Assembly: GCA_963777775.1 (NCBI GenBank)
Contig: CAVZRL010000009.1
Span: forward strand, 682,001 to 746,000
Direction of reading: 5' to 3'
DNA length: 64,000 nucleotides
Origin: WHSW01 sp963777775
GTDB lineage: Bacteria; Actinomycetota; Thermoleophilia; Solirubrobacterales; 70-9
A model generated the notes under the pieces. That model was not told the origin of the DNA. It searched no databases and saw only the letters and a list, made by a program, of their open reading frames with translations. Every line of letters begins with the position of its first letter. Position 1 is the stretch's first letter. A program made the position numbers and the translations under genes. Positions 42,823 to 51,835 of the stretch are shown in pieces.

Positions 42823-43893
42823 ATGGACGGCGTCAAGAGTGCAAACGCAGCCTCGGTCGAGCTCAGGCCCGACGCCCTGCCCGGAGCCCGCCGCCTGATC
42901 GAGCTCGGCGTCCTGGTCGCGCTGGTGGCCGCCGCCGTGCTCGCGTTCCCCGGGCTGGACGAGCTTCGAGCGCGGCTCGCCGGAGCGGACCCCGCCCTGA
43001 TCGCCGCGGCCGCCGCCTTGGAGGTGGGATCTTGCCTGGCCTTCGTGGCGACGTTTCGCGGCGTCTTTTCCTCCCGGCTCTCGTGGCGGTTCAGCTACGA
43101 GGTCGGGATGGCCGAGCAGGCCGCCAACGTGTTGCTGCCGACCGGCGGGGCCGGCGGCTTGGCGCTCGGGGCCTGGGTGCTGCGCCGGGTCGGGATGCCC
43201 GCCGACCGAATCGGGCCGCGGACGGTCGCCTTCTTCTTGATCACAAGCTCGGTCAACTTCGCCGCCGTGATCGCCGCCGGCATCGGCCTCGCGACCGGTC
43301 TGCTGCCGGGCGAGGTCGCGTTGCTGACCGCGCTCGCGCCGGCGGTGCTCGCGGCAGCCGCGCTCGCGGTGATCGCCGCGGCTCCTCGCCTGATCGGGCC
43401 GAGCTCCAGCGCTCGAGCCGGTCGGCTCAGGGCGGCACTCGCCAAGGGCCGAACGTACCTAGTCGACGGCGTCCGCGACACGATCGAACTGCTCGGCTCA
43501 GGGCGGCCGGTGATCGTGCTCGGGGCGATCGGCTACATGGCTCTCGACGTGATGGCGCTCGCGGCGGTGTTCGCCGCTTTCGGTGGTGGCGGCCCGACGG
43601 TCGGCGTCTTCGTGCTCGCCTACGCGATCGGCCAGCTCGGTGGTCTGGTGCCGCTTCCGGGCGGGATCGGCGGCACCGACGGTGGCCTGATCGCCGCCTT
43701 CGCCCTGCTCGGCACGCCGATCGGGATCGCGGCCGCAGCCGTGCTCGGCTACCGGGCGTTTCAGCTCGGCGTGCCGGCGCTGCTCGGCGTCACCGCGTTC
43801 GCCCAGCTCCGCCGCAGGCTCGGACACGAGGCGAGCGTCGCCGACGCGGGCTGTCCCGAGTTGGCACCGGTCGCCGTCCTCGAGCCGGCCTAG
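42823..43893 (+). CDS. UPF0104 / LPG synthase TM-region family membrane protein
   Basis: 356 residues with about eight hydrophobic segments. VGMAEQAANVLLPTGGAGGLALGAWVLRRVG and GQLGGLVPLPGGIGGTDGGLIAAFALLG are the two hallmark segments of the YbhN/AglD2 (flippase-like) superfamily. Members act in lipid or lipid-linked sugar transport; the domain is also the membrane half of lysyl-PG synthases, whose catalytic half is absent here. An AAGGAGG at about 42790 is too far from the ATG to act normally. The stop overlaps that of convergent gyrA (CTAG). Confidence 0.85.
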   Translation: MDGVKSANAASVELRPDALPGARRLIELGVLVALVAAAVLAFPGLDELRARLAGADPALIAAAAALEVGSCLAFVATFRGVFSSRLSWRFSYEVGMAEQAANVLLPTGGAGGLALGAWVLRRVGMPADRIGPRTVAFFLITSSVNFAAVIAAGIGLATGLLPGEVALLTALAPAVLAAAALAVIAAAPRLIGPSSSARAGRLRAALAKGRTYLVDGVRDTIELLGSGRPVIVLGAIGYMALDVMALAAVFAAFGGGGPTVGVFVLAYAIGQLGGLVPLPGGIGGTDGGLIAAFALLGTPIGIAAAAVLGYRAFQLGVPALLGVTAFAQLRRRLGHEASVADAGCPELAPVAVLEPA

Positions 43894-46442
43894 TCGGACC
43901 CGTCGGGCTCTGCGGCCGGCTTCGCGCCGGCGGCGGCTGCCTCGGCGACCTCCTCGGCCTCCTCGGCGACGTCGGCCGAGGACTCGACCACGAGCGCGAC
44001 CGCGCTGACCAGGTCGTCGTCCTTGATGTTCATCACCTTGACGCCCTGGGTCGCGCGGCCCATGCGCGAGATCCCGCCGGCGTTGGTCCGCTGCACCATC
44101 CCGTTCTGGGAGATGAACAGCAGGTCCTGGTGGTCGCGGACGATCAGGGCCCCCGCCAGGCCACCCTTGCGCTCGGTCAGCTTGATCGTCAGCACGCCCT
44201 TCGTCCCCCGGCCCTTGACCGGGTACTCGGAGACGGCGGTGCGCTTGCCGTAGCCGTTCTCGGTGACGACGAAGAGCTCGGTGTCGTCGCGCGCGACGTC
44301 CATCGCCAGCACGCGGTTGGCCTTCTTGCCGATCTTGCCGGCGACGTTCATGCCCTTGACCCCGGAGGTGTCGCGGCCCATCGGGCGCACCGCCTTCTCG
44401 CTGAAGCGCGATGCGTGGCCCGACTTCGAGACCAGGAGCAGGTCGTCCTCGCCGTCGGTGAGCCTCACCTGGACCAGCTCGTCACCGTCGCGGACCTTGA
44501 TCGCGATGATCCCGTCGGCGCGAATCGGCGTGTTGTACGCCTTGAACTCGGTCTTCTTGACCAAGCCCTTGGCGGTGGCGAAGACCAGGTACCTGCCCTC
44601 GCTGAAGTCACGAGTCGGCTTCACCGCCATCACCCGCTCGCCCTCGCGCAGCGGCAGCACGTTGACAAGCGCCGAGCCCTTGGACGTCCGCGAGCCCTCC
44701 GGCAGCTCGTAGACCTTGAGCCGGTAGACCTTGCCGCGGTTGGTGAAGAAGAGCATGAAGTCGTGGGTCGAGCAGATGTGCAGGTGCTCGATGTAATCGC
44801 CCTCCTTGAGGTTCATCCCCATCACCCCGACCCCGCCGCGCCGCTGCTGGCGGTAGGTCGCCAGCGGCAGCCGCTTGACGTAGCCCGAGTGGGTGATCGA
44901 GATCACCATCTGCTGATCGGCGATCACGTCCTCGATGTCGAGATCGCCTTCGACGTGGGTGATCTCGGTGCGGCGCTCGTCACCGTGACGCTGCTCGACC
45001 TCGTCGAGCTCGCCGACGATCACCGCGTCGATCCGGGTCGGGTCGCCGAGGATCGCGCGTAGCTCGGCGATCAGCTTGACCAGTTCGGCATGCTCGGCGC
45101 GGACCTTGTCGGACTCGAGCGCGGTGAGCCGCTGAAGACGCATGTCGAGGATCGCCTGTGCCTGCTCGGTCGAGAGCTCGAACTCCGCGATCAGCCCCTC
45201 GCGCGCCGCGTCGGGGTCCTGCGAGCCGCGGATCAGGGCGATCACCGCGTCGAGGTTGTCGAGCGCGACGAGAAGCCCCTCGAGGATGTGTGCGCGCGCC
45301 TCGGCGCGGCGCAGCTCGTGCTGGGTCCGCCGGGTGACGACGTCGCGCTGGTGGGCGACGTAGTGCTCGATCACCTCCTTCAGCGACAGGGTGCGCGGCA
45401 CGCCGTCGACCAGGGCGACCATGTTGACCCCGAACGACGTCTGCATCTGGGTGTGCTTGTAGAGCTGGTTCAGGACCACCATCGCCGGGTCGCCACCGCG
45501 CTTGAGCTCGATCACGAGCCGCATCCCGGAGCGGTCCGTCTCGTCGCGCAGGTCCGATATCCCGTTGATCTTCTTCTCCCGGACCAGGTCCGCGATCTTC
45601 GTGATCAGGCCGCCGTCGCCGCCCTTCTTGACCATGAACGGGAGCTCGGAGACGATGATCGCCTCCTTGCCGCCCTTGAGCGGCTCGACATGCGCCTTGG
45701 CGCGGACGCGGATCGAGCCACGGCCCGACGCATAGGCGTCTCGGATCCCCTCGGTGCCCATGATCGTCCCGCCGCCTGGGAAGTCCGGGCCCCTGACGTG
45801 CTTCATCAGCCCTTGCAGGTCGATCTCGGGGTTCTCGATGTAGGCCTTGACGGCGCTGATCGACTCGCCGAGGTTGTGAGGCGGGATGTTGGTCGCCATC
45901 CCGACCGCGATCCCGGTGGCGCCGTTGACGAGCAGGTTCGGAAACCGGCCGGGCAGCGCCAGGGGCTCGGCCTGTGACTCGTCGTAGTTGGGCCCGAAGT
46001 CGACCGTCTCGGACTCGATCTCACGCAACATCTCGGTCGCGAGGCGGGCGAGGCGGGCCTCGGTGTACCGCATCGCCGCCGGCGGATCGTCGTCGATCGA
46101 GCCGAAGTTGCCCTGGCCGTCGACCAGCGGATAGCGCAGCGAGAAGTCCTGCGCCATCCGGGCCAGGGTGTCGTAGATCGCCGTGTCGCCGTGCGGGTGA
46201 TACTTGCCCATCACCTCGCCGACGATGAAGGCGCACTTGCGGTAGGGCCGGTTCGGCTGCAGGCCAAGGTCGTGCATCGCGTAGAGCACTCGCCGGTGAA
46301 CCGGCTTCATCCCGTCGCGGACATCGGGCAGCGCCCGCCCGACGATCACGCTCATCGCGTAGTCGAGATACGAGCTGCGCATCTCCTGGGTCAGCTCGCG
46401 CTCCTCGATTCGCCCGGTCAGCGCGTCCAATCCGCCTTCCAT
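43890..46442 (-). CDS. gyrA: DNA gyrase subunit A
   Basis: 850 residues. YAMSVIVGRALPDVRDG, HPHGDTAIYDT and the catalytic Tyr126 in MRYTEARL form the breakage-reunion domain. The C-terminal beta-pinwheel has six-fold repeats and the GyrA box reads QRRGGVG, with Val where Lys/Arg is usual. It cuts and rejoins DNA with GyrB to introduce negative supercoils. The acidic/Ala-rich tail ends PAAEPDGSD. It follows gyrB after 145 bases, in which no gene is seen. Confidence 0.97.
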   Translation of the reverse strand: MEGGLDALTGRIEERELTQEMRSSYLDYAMSVIVGRALPDVRDGMKPVHRRVLYAMHDLGLQPNRPYRKCAFIVGEVMGKYHPHGDTAIYDTLARMAQDFSLRYPLVDGQGNFGSIDDDPPAAMRYTEARLARLATEMLREIESETVDFGPNYDESQAEPLALPGRFPNLLVNGATGIAVGMATNIPPHNLGESISAVKAYIENPEIDLQGLMKHVRGPDFPGGGTIMGTEGIRDAYASGRGSIRVRAKAHVEPLKGGKEAIIVSELPFMVKKGGDGGLITKIADLVREKKINGISDLRDETDRSGMRLVIELKRGGDPAMVVLNQLYKHTQMQTSFGVNMVALVDGVPRTLSLKEVIEHYVAHQRDVVTRRTQHELRRAEARAHILEGLLVALDNLDAVIALIRGSQDPDAAREGLIAEFELSTEQAQAILDMRLQRLTALESDKVRAEHAELVKLIAELRAILGDPTRIDAVIVGELDEVEQRHGDERRTEITHVEGDLDIEDVIADQQMVISITHSGYVKRLPLATYRQQRRGGVGVMGMNLKEGDYIEHLHICSTHDFMLFFTNRGKVYRLKVYELPEGSRTSKGSALVNVLPLREGERVMAVKPTRDFSEGRYLVFATAKGLVKKTEFKAYNTPIRADGIIAIKVRDGDELVQVRLTDGEDDLLLVSKSGHASRFSEKAVRPMGRDTSGVKGMNVAGKIGKKANRVLAMDVARDDTELFVVTENGYGKRTAVSEYPVKGRGTKGVLTIKLTERKGGLAGALIVRDHQDLLFISQNGMVQRTNAGGISRMGRATQGVKVMNIKDDDLVSAVALVVESSADVAEEAEEVAEAAAAGAKPAAEPDGSD

Positions 46443-46587
46443 CTAGCTCACCCGAGCCTTGAACGGGCGCGAAAACCAAGCAGGTCGGGGGACGCAGGCT
46501 GATCGGCGAAGCGAGCGCACTGAAAACGTGCGTGAGCGAAACGATCGGCCGAGGACCTCGAGATGCGCCGGTTTGCAGCGCCCGCGC

Positions 46588-49029
46588 TCAGACATCGAGA
46601 AACCGCACTTCCTTGGCGTGGCGCTCGATGAAGGCCTTCCGGGGTTCGACCTTGTCGCCCATCAGCTCGGAGAAGATCCGCTCGGCCATCGTCGCGTCCT
46701 CGATCGTCACCCGCTGCAGAGTCCGCGAGCCGGGATCCATCGTCGTCTCGCGCAGCTGGTCGGCGTTCATCTCGCCCAGCCCCTTGAACCGCTGCAGGGT
46801 GACGCCGTGCTTTGCGAGGTCAACGATCTGGCGCCGCAGCTCGGTGAACGAGTCCGCCTCGCGGGCACGATCGCCGAGCCCGACCTTGAACGGAGGCCTG
46901 CCGACCTGCTTCAGCAGCTCGGCGTGGACGTCGACGAGATGGCGGTAGTCGGTCGAAGCGAACAGCTCCGGGCGCAGGGTGTGAAAGCGGGCCAGGCCGC
47001 TGCGCCGGTGGATCGCCTTGAGTTCGAGCGCGCCGTCGGGCTCGGCGACGATCTCGGTCTCGAACGCCTCCCCTTCAGGGTCCTTCGCGGCCGCCAGCTT
47101 CTTGACCCCGGCGATCGTCGCCGCCCCCGCGTCGAGGATCTGCCACTCGGCGAGGAAGTCGACCAGCTCGTGCCCGAACTCGGCCCGCAGCGAATCCGAC
47201 CAGCCCTCGTACTCCTTCAGCCGCCGGTTGAACCGCTGCCACTTTGCCTGGGTCAGCTTGCGCGACTTGCCGACCGAGTCGGCGATCTCGTACTGCTCGA
47301 TCCGGTCGCGCAACAGCAGCGCCTCGAGCTCGGACTCCCTCTCGACGTAGACCTCCTGGCGGCCGTTCTTGACCCGGTAAAGCGGCGGCTTCGCGATGTA
47401 CACGTAGCCGGCCTCGATCAGCTCCGGCATCTGCCGGTAGAGGAAGGTGAGCGCGAGGGTGCGGATGTGGGCGCCGTCGACGTCGGCGTCGGTACTCAGG
47501 ATCACCTTGTGGTAGCGGGCGTCCTCGAGCTTGAACTCGTCATGCACTCCGGTCCCGATTGCCGTGATCAGCGCCTGGATCTCGTTGTTGGCGAGCACCT
47601 TGTCGATCCGGCTCTTCTCGACGTTGATGATCTTGCCCCGCAAGGGAAGTACCGCCTGGGTGTTGCGGTCGCGGGCCTGCTTGGCCGAGCCGCCCGCCGA
47701 GTCGCCCTCGACCACGAACAACTCCGCCAGGGCGGGGTCCTTGACCGTGCAGTCGGCGAGCTTGCCCGGCAGGGTTGAGTTCTCGAGCGCCGACTTGCGG
47801 CGGGTCAGGTCGCGTGCCTTGCGGGCGGCCTCACGGGCGCGGGCGGCGTCGACGGCCTTGGTCAGGATCCGGCGCGCCTCCGAGGGGTTCTCCTCGAGGA
47901 ACTCGCCCAGCTTGCGGTTGACGGTCTCCTTGACCAGGCCCTCGACCGGCGGGTTGCCGAGCTTCGTCTTTGTCTGGCCCTCGAACTGCGGCTCGGCGAG
48001 CTTGACCGAGATCACCGCGGTGAGGCCTTCGCGAACGTCCTCGCCGGAGAGGTTCTCGTCCTTTTCCTTCAGCAGCCCCTTCGTCCGCGCGTACGCGTTC
48101 AGGGTCCGGGTCAGCGCGGCGCGGAATCCCGACAGGTGCGAGCCGCCCTCGTGGGTGTTGATGTTGTTGGCGAACGAGAACACCGACTCCTGGTAGGAGG
48201 AGTTCCACTGCATCGCGACCTCGACCGCACCGTCCGAGGTGTCGCTCTCGAAGTAGACGGTCTTGCGGTGCAGCGCGTCCTTGTTCTCGTTTAGGTGCTT
48301 GACGAAGTCGACGATCCCGCCCTTGTAGAGGAAGGTGTCGCGTTGGCCGGCGCCACGCTCGTCGACCAACTCGATCTGCAGGCCCCGGGTCAAGAAGGCG
48401 GTCTCGCGCATCCGCTCGGCCAGCGTCGCGTAGTCGAACTCGAGTGTCTCGAAGACCTCGGCGTCGGGCAGGAAGGTGATCGTCGTCCCGGTGCTTTTCA
48501 GCTTCTCGCCGCGCTTCAGGTCGCCCTTTGGCTCCCCGCGCTCGAAGCGCTGGCGCCAGCGATGCCCGTCACGGCACACCTCGAGCTCGAGCCGCTCGGA
48601 GAGCGCGTTGACGACCGAGACCCCGACTCCGTGCAACCCACCGGAGACCTTGTACCCCCCCTCTCCGAACTTGCCGCCGGAGTGCAGGGTGGTCAGCACC
48701 ACCTCCGCCGCCGGGCGCTTCTCCTCCAGGTGCTCGTCAACTGGAATCCCGCGACCGTTGTCGGTGACGGTGACGCTGTTGTCGGGGTGCAGGGTGAGCT
48801 CGATCCTGTCGCAGTGGCCGGCGAGCGCCTCGTCGACGGAGTTGTCGACCACCTCGTAGACGAGGTGGTGAAGGCCGCGTGGCCCGGTTGAGCCGATGTA
48901 CATCCCCGGGCGCTTGCGGACCGGGTCGAGGCCGCGCAAGACCGTGATCTCGCCCGACGTGTACTCGCCCGAGCCCTTCTTCTTCGAGGGCGCGGCGCGC
49001 TTGGCGCCGGCGCCCGACTTGGCTGTCAC
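46588..49029 (-). CDS. gyrB: DNA gyrase subunit B with a large TOPRIM-region insertion
   Basis: 813 residues from GTG 49029 (a TTG at 49095 is an alternative). GHKL ATPase: YEVVDNSVDEALAG, DNGRGIP, GGLHGVGVSVVNAL. TOPRIM: VVEGDSAGGSAKQ and STDADVDGAHIRTL. C-terminal QRFKGLGEMNADQL. Between about residues 563 and 741 there is an insert of some 170 residues, as in the proteobacterial GyrB type and unlike the short GyrB of mycobacteria and streptomycetes. It powers supercoiling with GyrA. Confidence 0.97.
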   Translation of the reverse strand: MTAKSGAGAKRAAPSKKKGSGEYTSGEITVLRGLDPVRKRPGMYIGSTGPRGLHHLVYEVVDNSVDEALAGHCDRIELTLHPDNSVTVTDNGRGIPVDEHLEEKRPAAEVVLTTLHSGGKFGEGGYKVSGGLHGVGVSVVNALSERLELEVCRDGHRWRQRFERGEPKGDLKRGEKLKSTGTTITFLPDAEVFETLEFDYATLAERMRETAFLTRGLQIELVDERGAGQRDTFLYKGGIVDFVKHLNENKDALHRKTVYFESDTSDGAVEVAMQWNSSYQESVFSFANNINTHEGGSHLSGFRAALTRTLNAYARTKGLLKEKDENLSGEDVREGLTAVISVKLAEPQFEGQTKTKLGNPPVEGLVKETVNRKLGEFLEENPSEARRILTKAVDAARAREAARKARDLTRRKSALENSTLPGKLADCTVKDPALAELFVVEGDSAGGSAKQARDRNTQAVLPLRGKIINVEKSRIDKVLANNEIQALITAIGTGVHDEFKLEDARYHKVILSTDADVDGAHIRTLALTFLYRQMPELIEAGYVYIAKPPLYRVKNGRQEVYVERESELEALLLRDRIEQYEIADSVGKSRKLTQAKWQRFNRRLKEYEGWSDSLRAEFGHELVDFLAEWQILDAGAATIAGVKKLAAAKDPEGEAFETEIVAEPDGALELKAIHRRSGLARFHTLRPELFASTDYRHLVDVHAELLKQVGRPPFKVGLGDRAREADSFTELRRQIVDLAKHGVTLQRFKGLGEMNADQLRETTMDPGSRTLQRVTIEDATMAERIFSELMGDKVEPRKAFIERHAKEVRFLDV

Positions 49030-49058
49030 TGGCTGGTCGGCCCTTCCGTCGTGATCAT
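49026..49058 (-). other. Ten-codon upstream ORF overlapping the gyrB start
   Basis: ATG 49058 opens MITTEGPTSQ and its TGA overlaps the gyrB GTG (GTGA). It may couple or tune gyrB translation. The rest of the 160-base gap to the DUF721 gene shows no gene. Chance overlap cannot be excluded. Confidence 0.25.
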
Positions 49059-49189
49059 GAGAAACCCCGACCGTCGGGCCCGGTATCAGGGGCAAATCCG
49101 AGCGGCTCGGGGCAAGGGTGCAAGTTCAAGTCAGGATACCAGCATCGGCAGCCGGAAGACCGCGCCATCTGTAACAAAAAGCCTGCAAA

Positions 49190-49507
49190 TCACGAAGTAA
49201 AGTCAGTCTGCGTGGTATCCTCGCCGACGACGAACCTCAGTGCCTGCACCCGCCGCGGCGCAAGGGCCTGGTTCAGCGCCGCGAGAAGCTCGTCCTGGAG
49301 CAGGTCGAGCTCCTGCGCCCAGGTCGCAGCCCGGCACGAGACGGTGACCGTGCCGTCGCGCTCGCGCACCGGCTGCGCCTCGCGGGCCACTCGCTCCCCG
49401 ACGCTTGCCTCCCACCGGCCCTGCACGGCCGCGAGCAGGGTCGCCGGCTGGCTCGCGTCGCGAACCGCCCGCACCGCCTCGGCTAGGGCTCGCGGGCGTT
49501 TGCTCAT
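49190..49507 (-). CDS. DUF721 domain protein
   Basis: 105 residues. The DUF721 pattern is visible: LLAAVQGRWEASVGERVAREAQPV, GTVTVSCRAATWAQELDLLQDELLAALN and a C-terminal strand QALRFVVG. Small RNA/DNA-binding-like fold of unknown function, typically placed between recF and gyrB in actinobacteria, as here. ATG overlaps the recF TGA (ATGA). Confidence 0.9.
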   Translation of the reverse strand: MSKRPRALAEAVRAVRDASQPATLLAAVQGRWEASVGERVAREAQPVRERDGTVTVSCRAATWAQELDLLQDELLAALNQALAPRRVQALRFVVGEDTTQTDFTS

Positions 49508-50610
49508 GCCGCTCGCTCACTCATCGCCGCGGACAGCGCGCGGCCTTCGCGGACCGCGATCTCGGTCCGGCCGCCCGTTCCCGGCAGCTGCTCGGGATCG
49601 GTGGCGGTGATCAATGCCTGGCCGCCGCCCGCCGCCAGCAACTCGACCAGCAGCGTCCGACGTTCGCCGTCGAGCTCGCTGGCGACGTCGTCGAGCAGCA
49701 TCAGGGGCGGCGGCAGGCCGCCTTCGAGCAGTGCCGCGCGCTCGGCGAACAGGAGCGCCAGCAACGCCGTTCGCTGCTGACCCTGCGACCCGTAGCGGCG
49801 CATCGACCGGCCGTCCAGCTCGAGCGCCAGCTCGTCGAGATGGGGGCCCCAGCCGGTGTAGCCACGGGCAAGGTCGGATTCGCGCCGGTCGCGGAGCTCA
49901 GCCGCGAGCGTGGCCGGATCGTTGGCCTCGGTGCGCGGGCGGTAACGGACCGCCGGCTCGGCCGCGAGCCCGAGTGCCACGGCCGCCGGCTCAAACGCGG
50001 CGCCAAGCCGCTCGCACGCCTGAGCTCGATCGGCGATCAGCCCTACGCCGCTCTCGGCCAGCTCGAGGTCCCAGGCGTCGAGCGAGGACTGTGAGCCGGC
50101 GCCGGCCCGGATCCTGCCCAGGAGCGCGTTGCGTTGCGCCAGCGCGCGCGAGTAGCGGCGCCGGGTCTGAACCCGGGCCGGCCAGAGCGCGGCAGAGAAG
50201 GCATCGAGGTGGGCGCGGCGGCCGCTCGGCGGCCCCTTGACCAGCGCCAGGCGATCGGGCATGAAGACCGCCAGGCTCGGCCGGCGGGTGGCGCTCTCGG
50301 CGCTGACCGGCTCGCCGTCGACAAGATGGCGGCGGCCCTCGGCGCGGCTGATCGAGAACACGAAGGCGCGCCGGTGATCCCGATCGGCAACGGTCGCCTT
50401 CGCCCGAGCGAGCGGCCGGCCAAAAGCGATCGCCTCGCGATCGTCACGAGTCCGGCACGAGCGCCCGGCAAGCGCCATGTAGGTCGCCTCGAGCAGGTTG
50501 GTCTTCCCCGCCCCGTTCGGGCCCCAGAGCAGGTTCAACCCCGGTCCCAGCGCCAGTTCTGCGGCGGCCAAGTTCCGCAGGTCGAGCGCGCTGACGCTGT
50601 CGACGACCAT
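49504..50610 (-). CDS. recF: DNA replication/repair protein RecF
   Basis: 368 residues. SMC-like ABC ATPase: Walker A GPNGAGKTNLLEA, signature GSQGQQRTALLALLFAE, Walker B PLMLLDDVASELDGERR, then ITATDPEQLP. YTGWGPHLDELAL is the conserved RecF stretch. Loads RecA at gaps together with RecO/RecR. Thirteen bases separate its start from the dnaN stop, within the standard dnaA-dnaN-recF operon. Confidence 0.95.
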   Translation of the reverse strand: MVVDSVSALDLRNLAAAELALGPGLNLLWGPNGAGKTNLLEATYMALAGRSCRTRDDREAIAFGRPLARAKATVADRDHRRAFVFSISRAEGRRHLVDGEPVSAESATRRPSLAVFMPDRLALVKGPPSGRRAHLDAFSAALWPARVQTRRRYSRALAQRNALLGRIRAGAGSQSSLDAWDLELAESGVGLIADRAQACERLGAAFEPAAVALGLAAEPAVRYRPRTEANDPATLAAELRDRRESDLARGYTGWGPHLDELALELDGRSMRRYGSQGQQRTALLALLFAERAALLEGGLPPPLMLLDDVASELDGERRTLLVELLAAGGGQALITATDPEQLPGTGGRTEIAVREGRALSAAMSERAA

Positions 50611-50623
50611 CGCCGCGCGAGAG

Positions 50624-51733
50624 TTAGGCGTTGAGCCTGATCGGCATCACGAGGTAGCTGAAGTCCTCGTCACCGACCGGGCGCAGGAGCCCGGGGCGCA
50701 GTGGTGACGAGAGCTGCACCGCGAGCTCCTCGGAGCCGACGCTCTCGATCCCCTCGACCAGGAACTGCGGGTTGAAGGCGATCTCCAGCGGCTCGCCCGA
50801 GTACGGCGCGGGCATCGCCTCACTGGCATCACCGATGTCAGGCGTCTCAGCCGCGACCGTGAGCTCGCCTTCCGTGAAGCCGAGTCGCAGTGGCGCATTT
50901 CGCTGGGCGAGCTGGCTCACCCGGCGGGCGATCTCGAGCAGCTCCTCGCGCGGCAGTCGCACCTCGTGCTCGAAGGACTCCGGGATCAGCTGACGCCAGC
51001 TCGGGAACTGCCCCTCGATCAGACGGGACGACAGCAACACCTCGCCGGCGACGAAGACGACTTGGTTGCGCGAGAGCGCAATCTCGACCTCCTCCACCGC
51101 CTCGCCGGCGACGATCCGGGCCAGCTCGCGGAGCGCCCGAGCGGGGATGTTCGCCTCCAAGCCCTGCGAGACGGCACTCTGAAGTGAGGTGTGCTTGACG
51201 CTGAGCCGGTAGGAGTCCGTCGCCACCATGGTCAGCGTCTCGCCCTCCGCCTGGAGCAGGACGCCGGTCAGGATCGGACGCACCTCATCGCGCGACGCTG
51301 CACGGGCGACGAGGTCGATCGTCGCCGCCAACGGCTCACCCGGCAGTCGCACCGAGTCCCCCTCGACAGCCGGGAGGCGCGGGAAGTCCTCCGCCGGCAG
51401 CGTCCGGAGGTGAAACCGCGCTCCTCCGGCGGCGATCTCCACGTCGCGCTGCTCACTGCGCAACTCGAGCACGACGTCGCCGGCGGGCAGGCTGCGCACG
51501 ACGTCGGCAAACAGTCGACCCGGGAGCAGCACCGTGCCGTCGCTTTGCCCATCGACCTCAGTCAAGGTACGAGTCAGCGCGAGCTCCATGTCGGTGGCCC
51601 GCAGAGTGAGACTTCCGCCCTCGACCGAGACCAGGATCCCGCCGAGCGAAGGCAGCGTCCCACGGCTCGATACGGCGCGCCCGACTAGCTGCAGGGCGGC
51701 GGCGAGGGGGTCACGTGGTACCGAGACTTTCAT
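50624..51733 (-). CDS. dnaN: DNA polymerase III beta subunit (sliding clamp)
   Basis: 369 residues, typical length. Three repeats of the clamp fold are visible, with RATDMELALTRTL, LLPGRLFADVVRSLP, FPRLP, TDSYRLSVKHT and the C-terminal YLVMPIRLNA (YxxMPMRL type), part of the hydrophobic partner-binding pocket. Forms the dimeric ring that tethers polymerase to DNA. Confidence 0.97.
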   Translation of the reverse strand: MKVSVPRDPLAAALQLVGRAVSSRGTLPSLGGILVSVEGGSLTLRATDMELALTRTLTEVDGQSDGTVLLPGRLFADVVRSLPAGDVVLELRSEQRDVEIAAGGARFHLRTLPAEDFPRLPAVEGDSVRLPGEPLAATIDLVARAASRDEVRPILTGVLLQAEGETLTMVATDSYRLSVKHTSLQSAVSQGLEANIPARALRELARIVAGEAVEEVEIALSRNQVVFVAGEVLLSSRLIEGQFPSWRQLIPESFEHEVRLPREELLEIARRVSQLAQRNAPLRLGFTEGELTVAAETPDIGDASEAMPAPYSGEPLEIAFNPQFLVEGIESVGSEELAVQLSSPLRPGLLRPVGDEDFSYLVMPIRLNA

Positions 51734-51776
51734 CTTGCCTTGCTCATCTTCCTATCTGGTTCAGATGTATCTGGTC

Positions 51777-51795
51777 TGTGGACGGTTGTGGATCG
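51777..51795 (+). promoter_or_regulatory. Tandem DnaA-box-like sites in the dnaA-dnaN spacer
   Basis: TGTGGACGG (51777-51785) and TGTGGATCG (51787-51795) lie head to tail, one base apart. They match the reversed DnaA box TGTGGATAA at 6-7 of 9 bases. A third TGTGGATCT is at 51925-51933 inside dnaA. The spacer (51734-51835) is also less GC-rich than its surroundings. They may be part of the origin or autoregulate the dnaN promoter. Confidence 0.4.
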
Positions 51796-51835
51796 TTTCG
51801 CGAATCGCGCTTGATCCTCCCGTATTGACGCTCGA

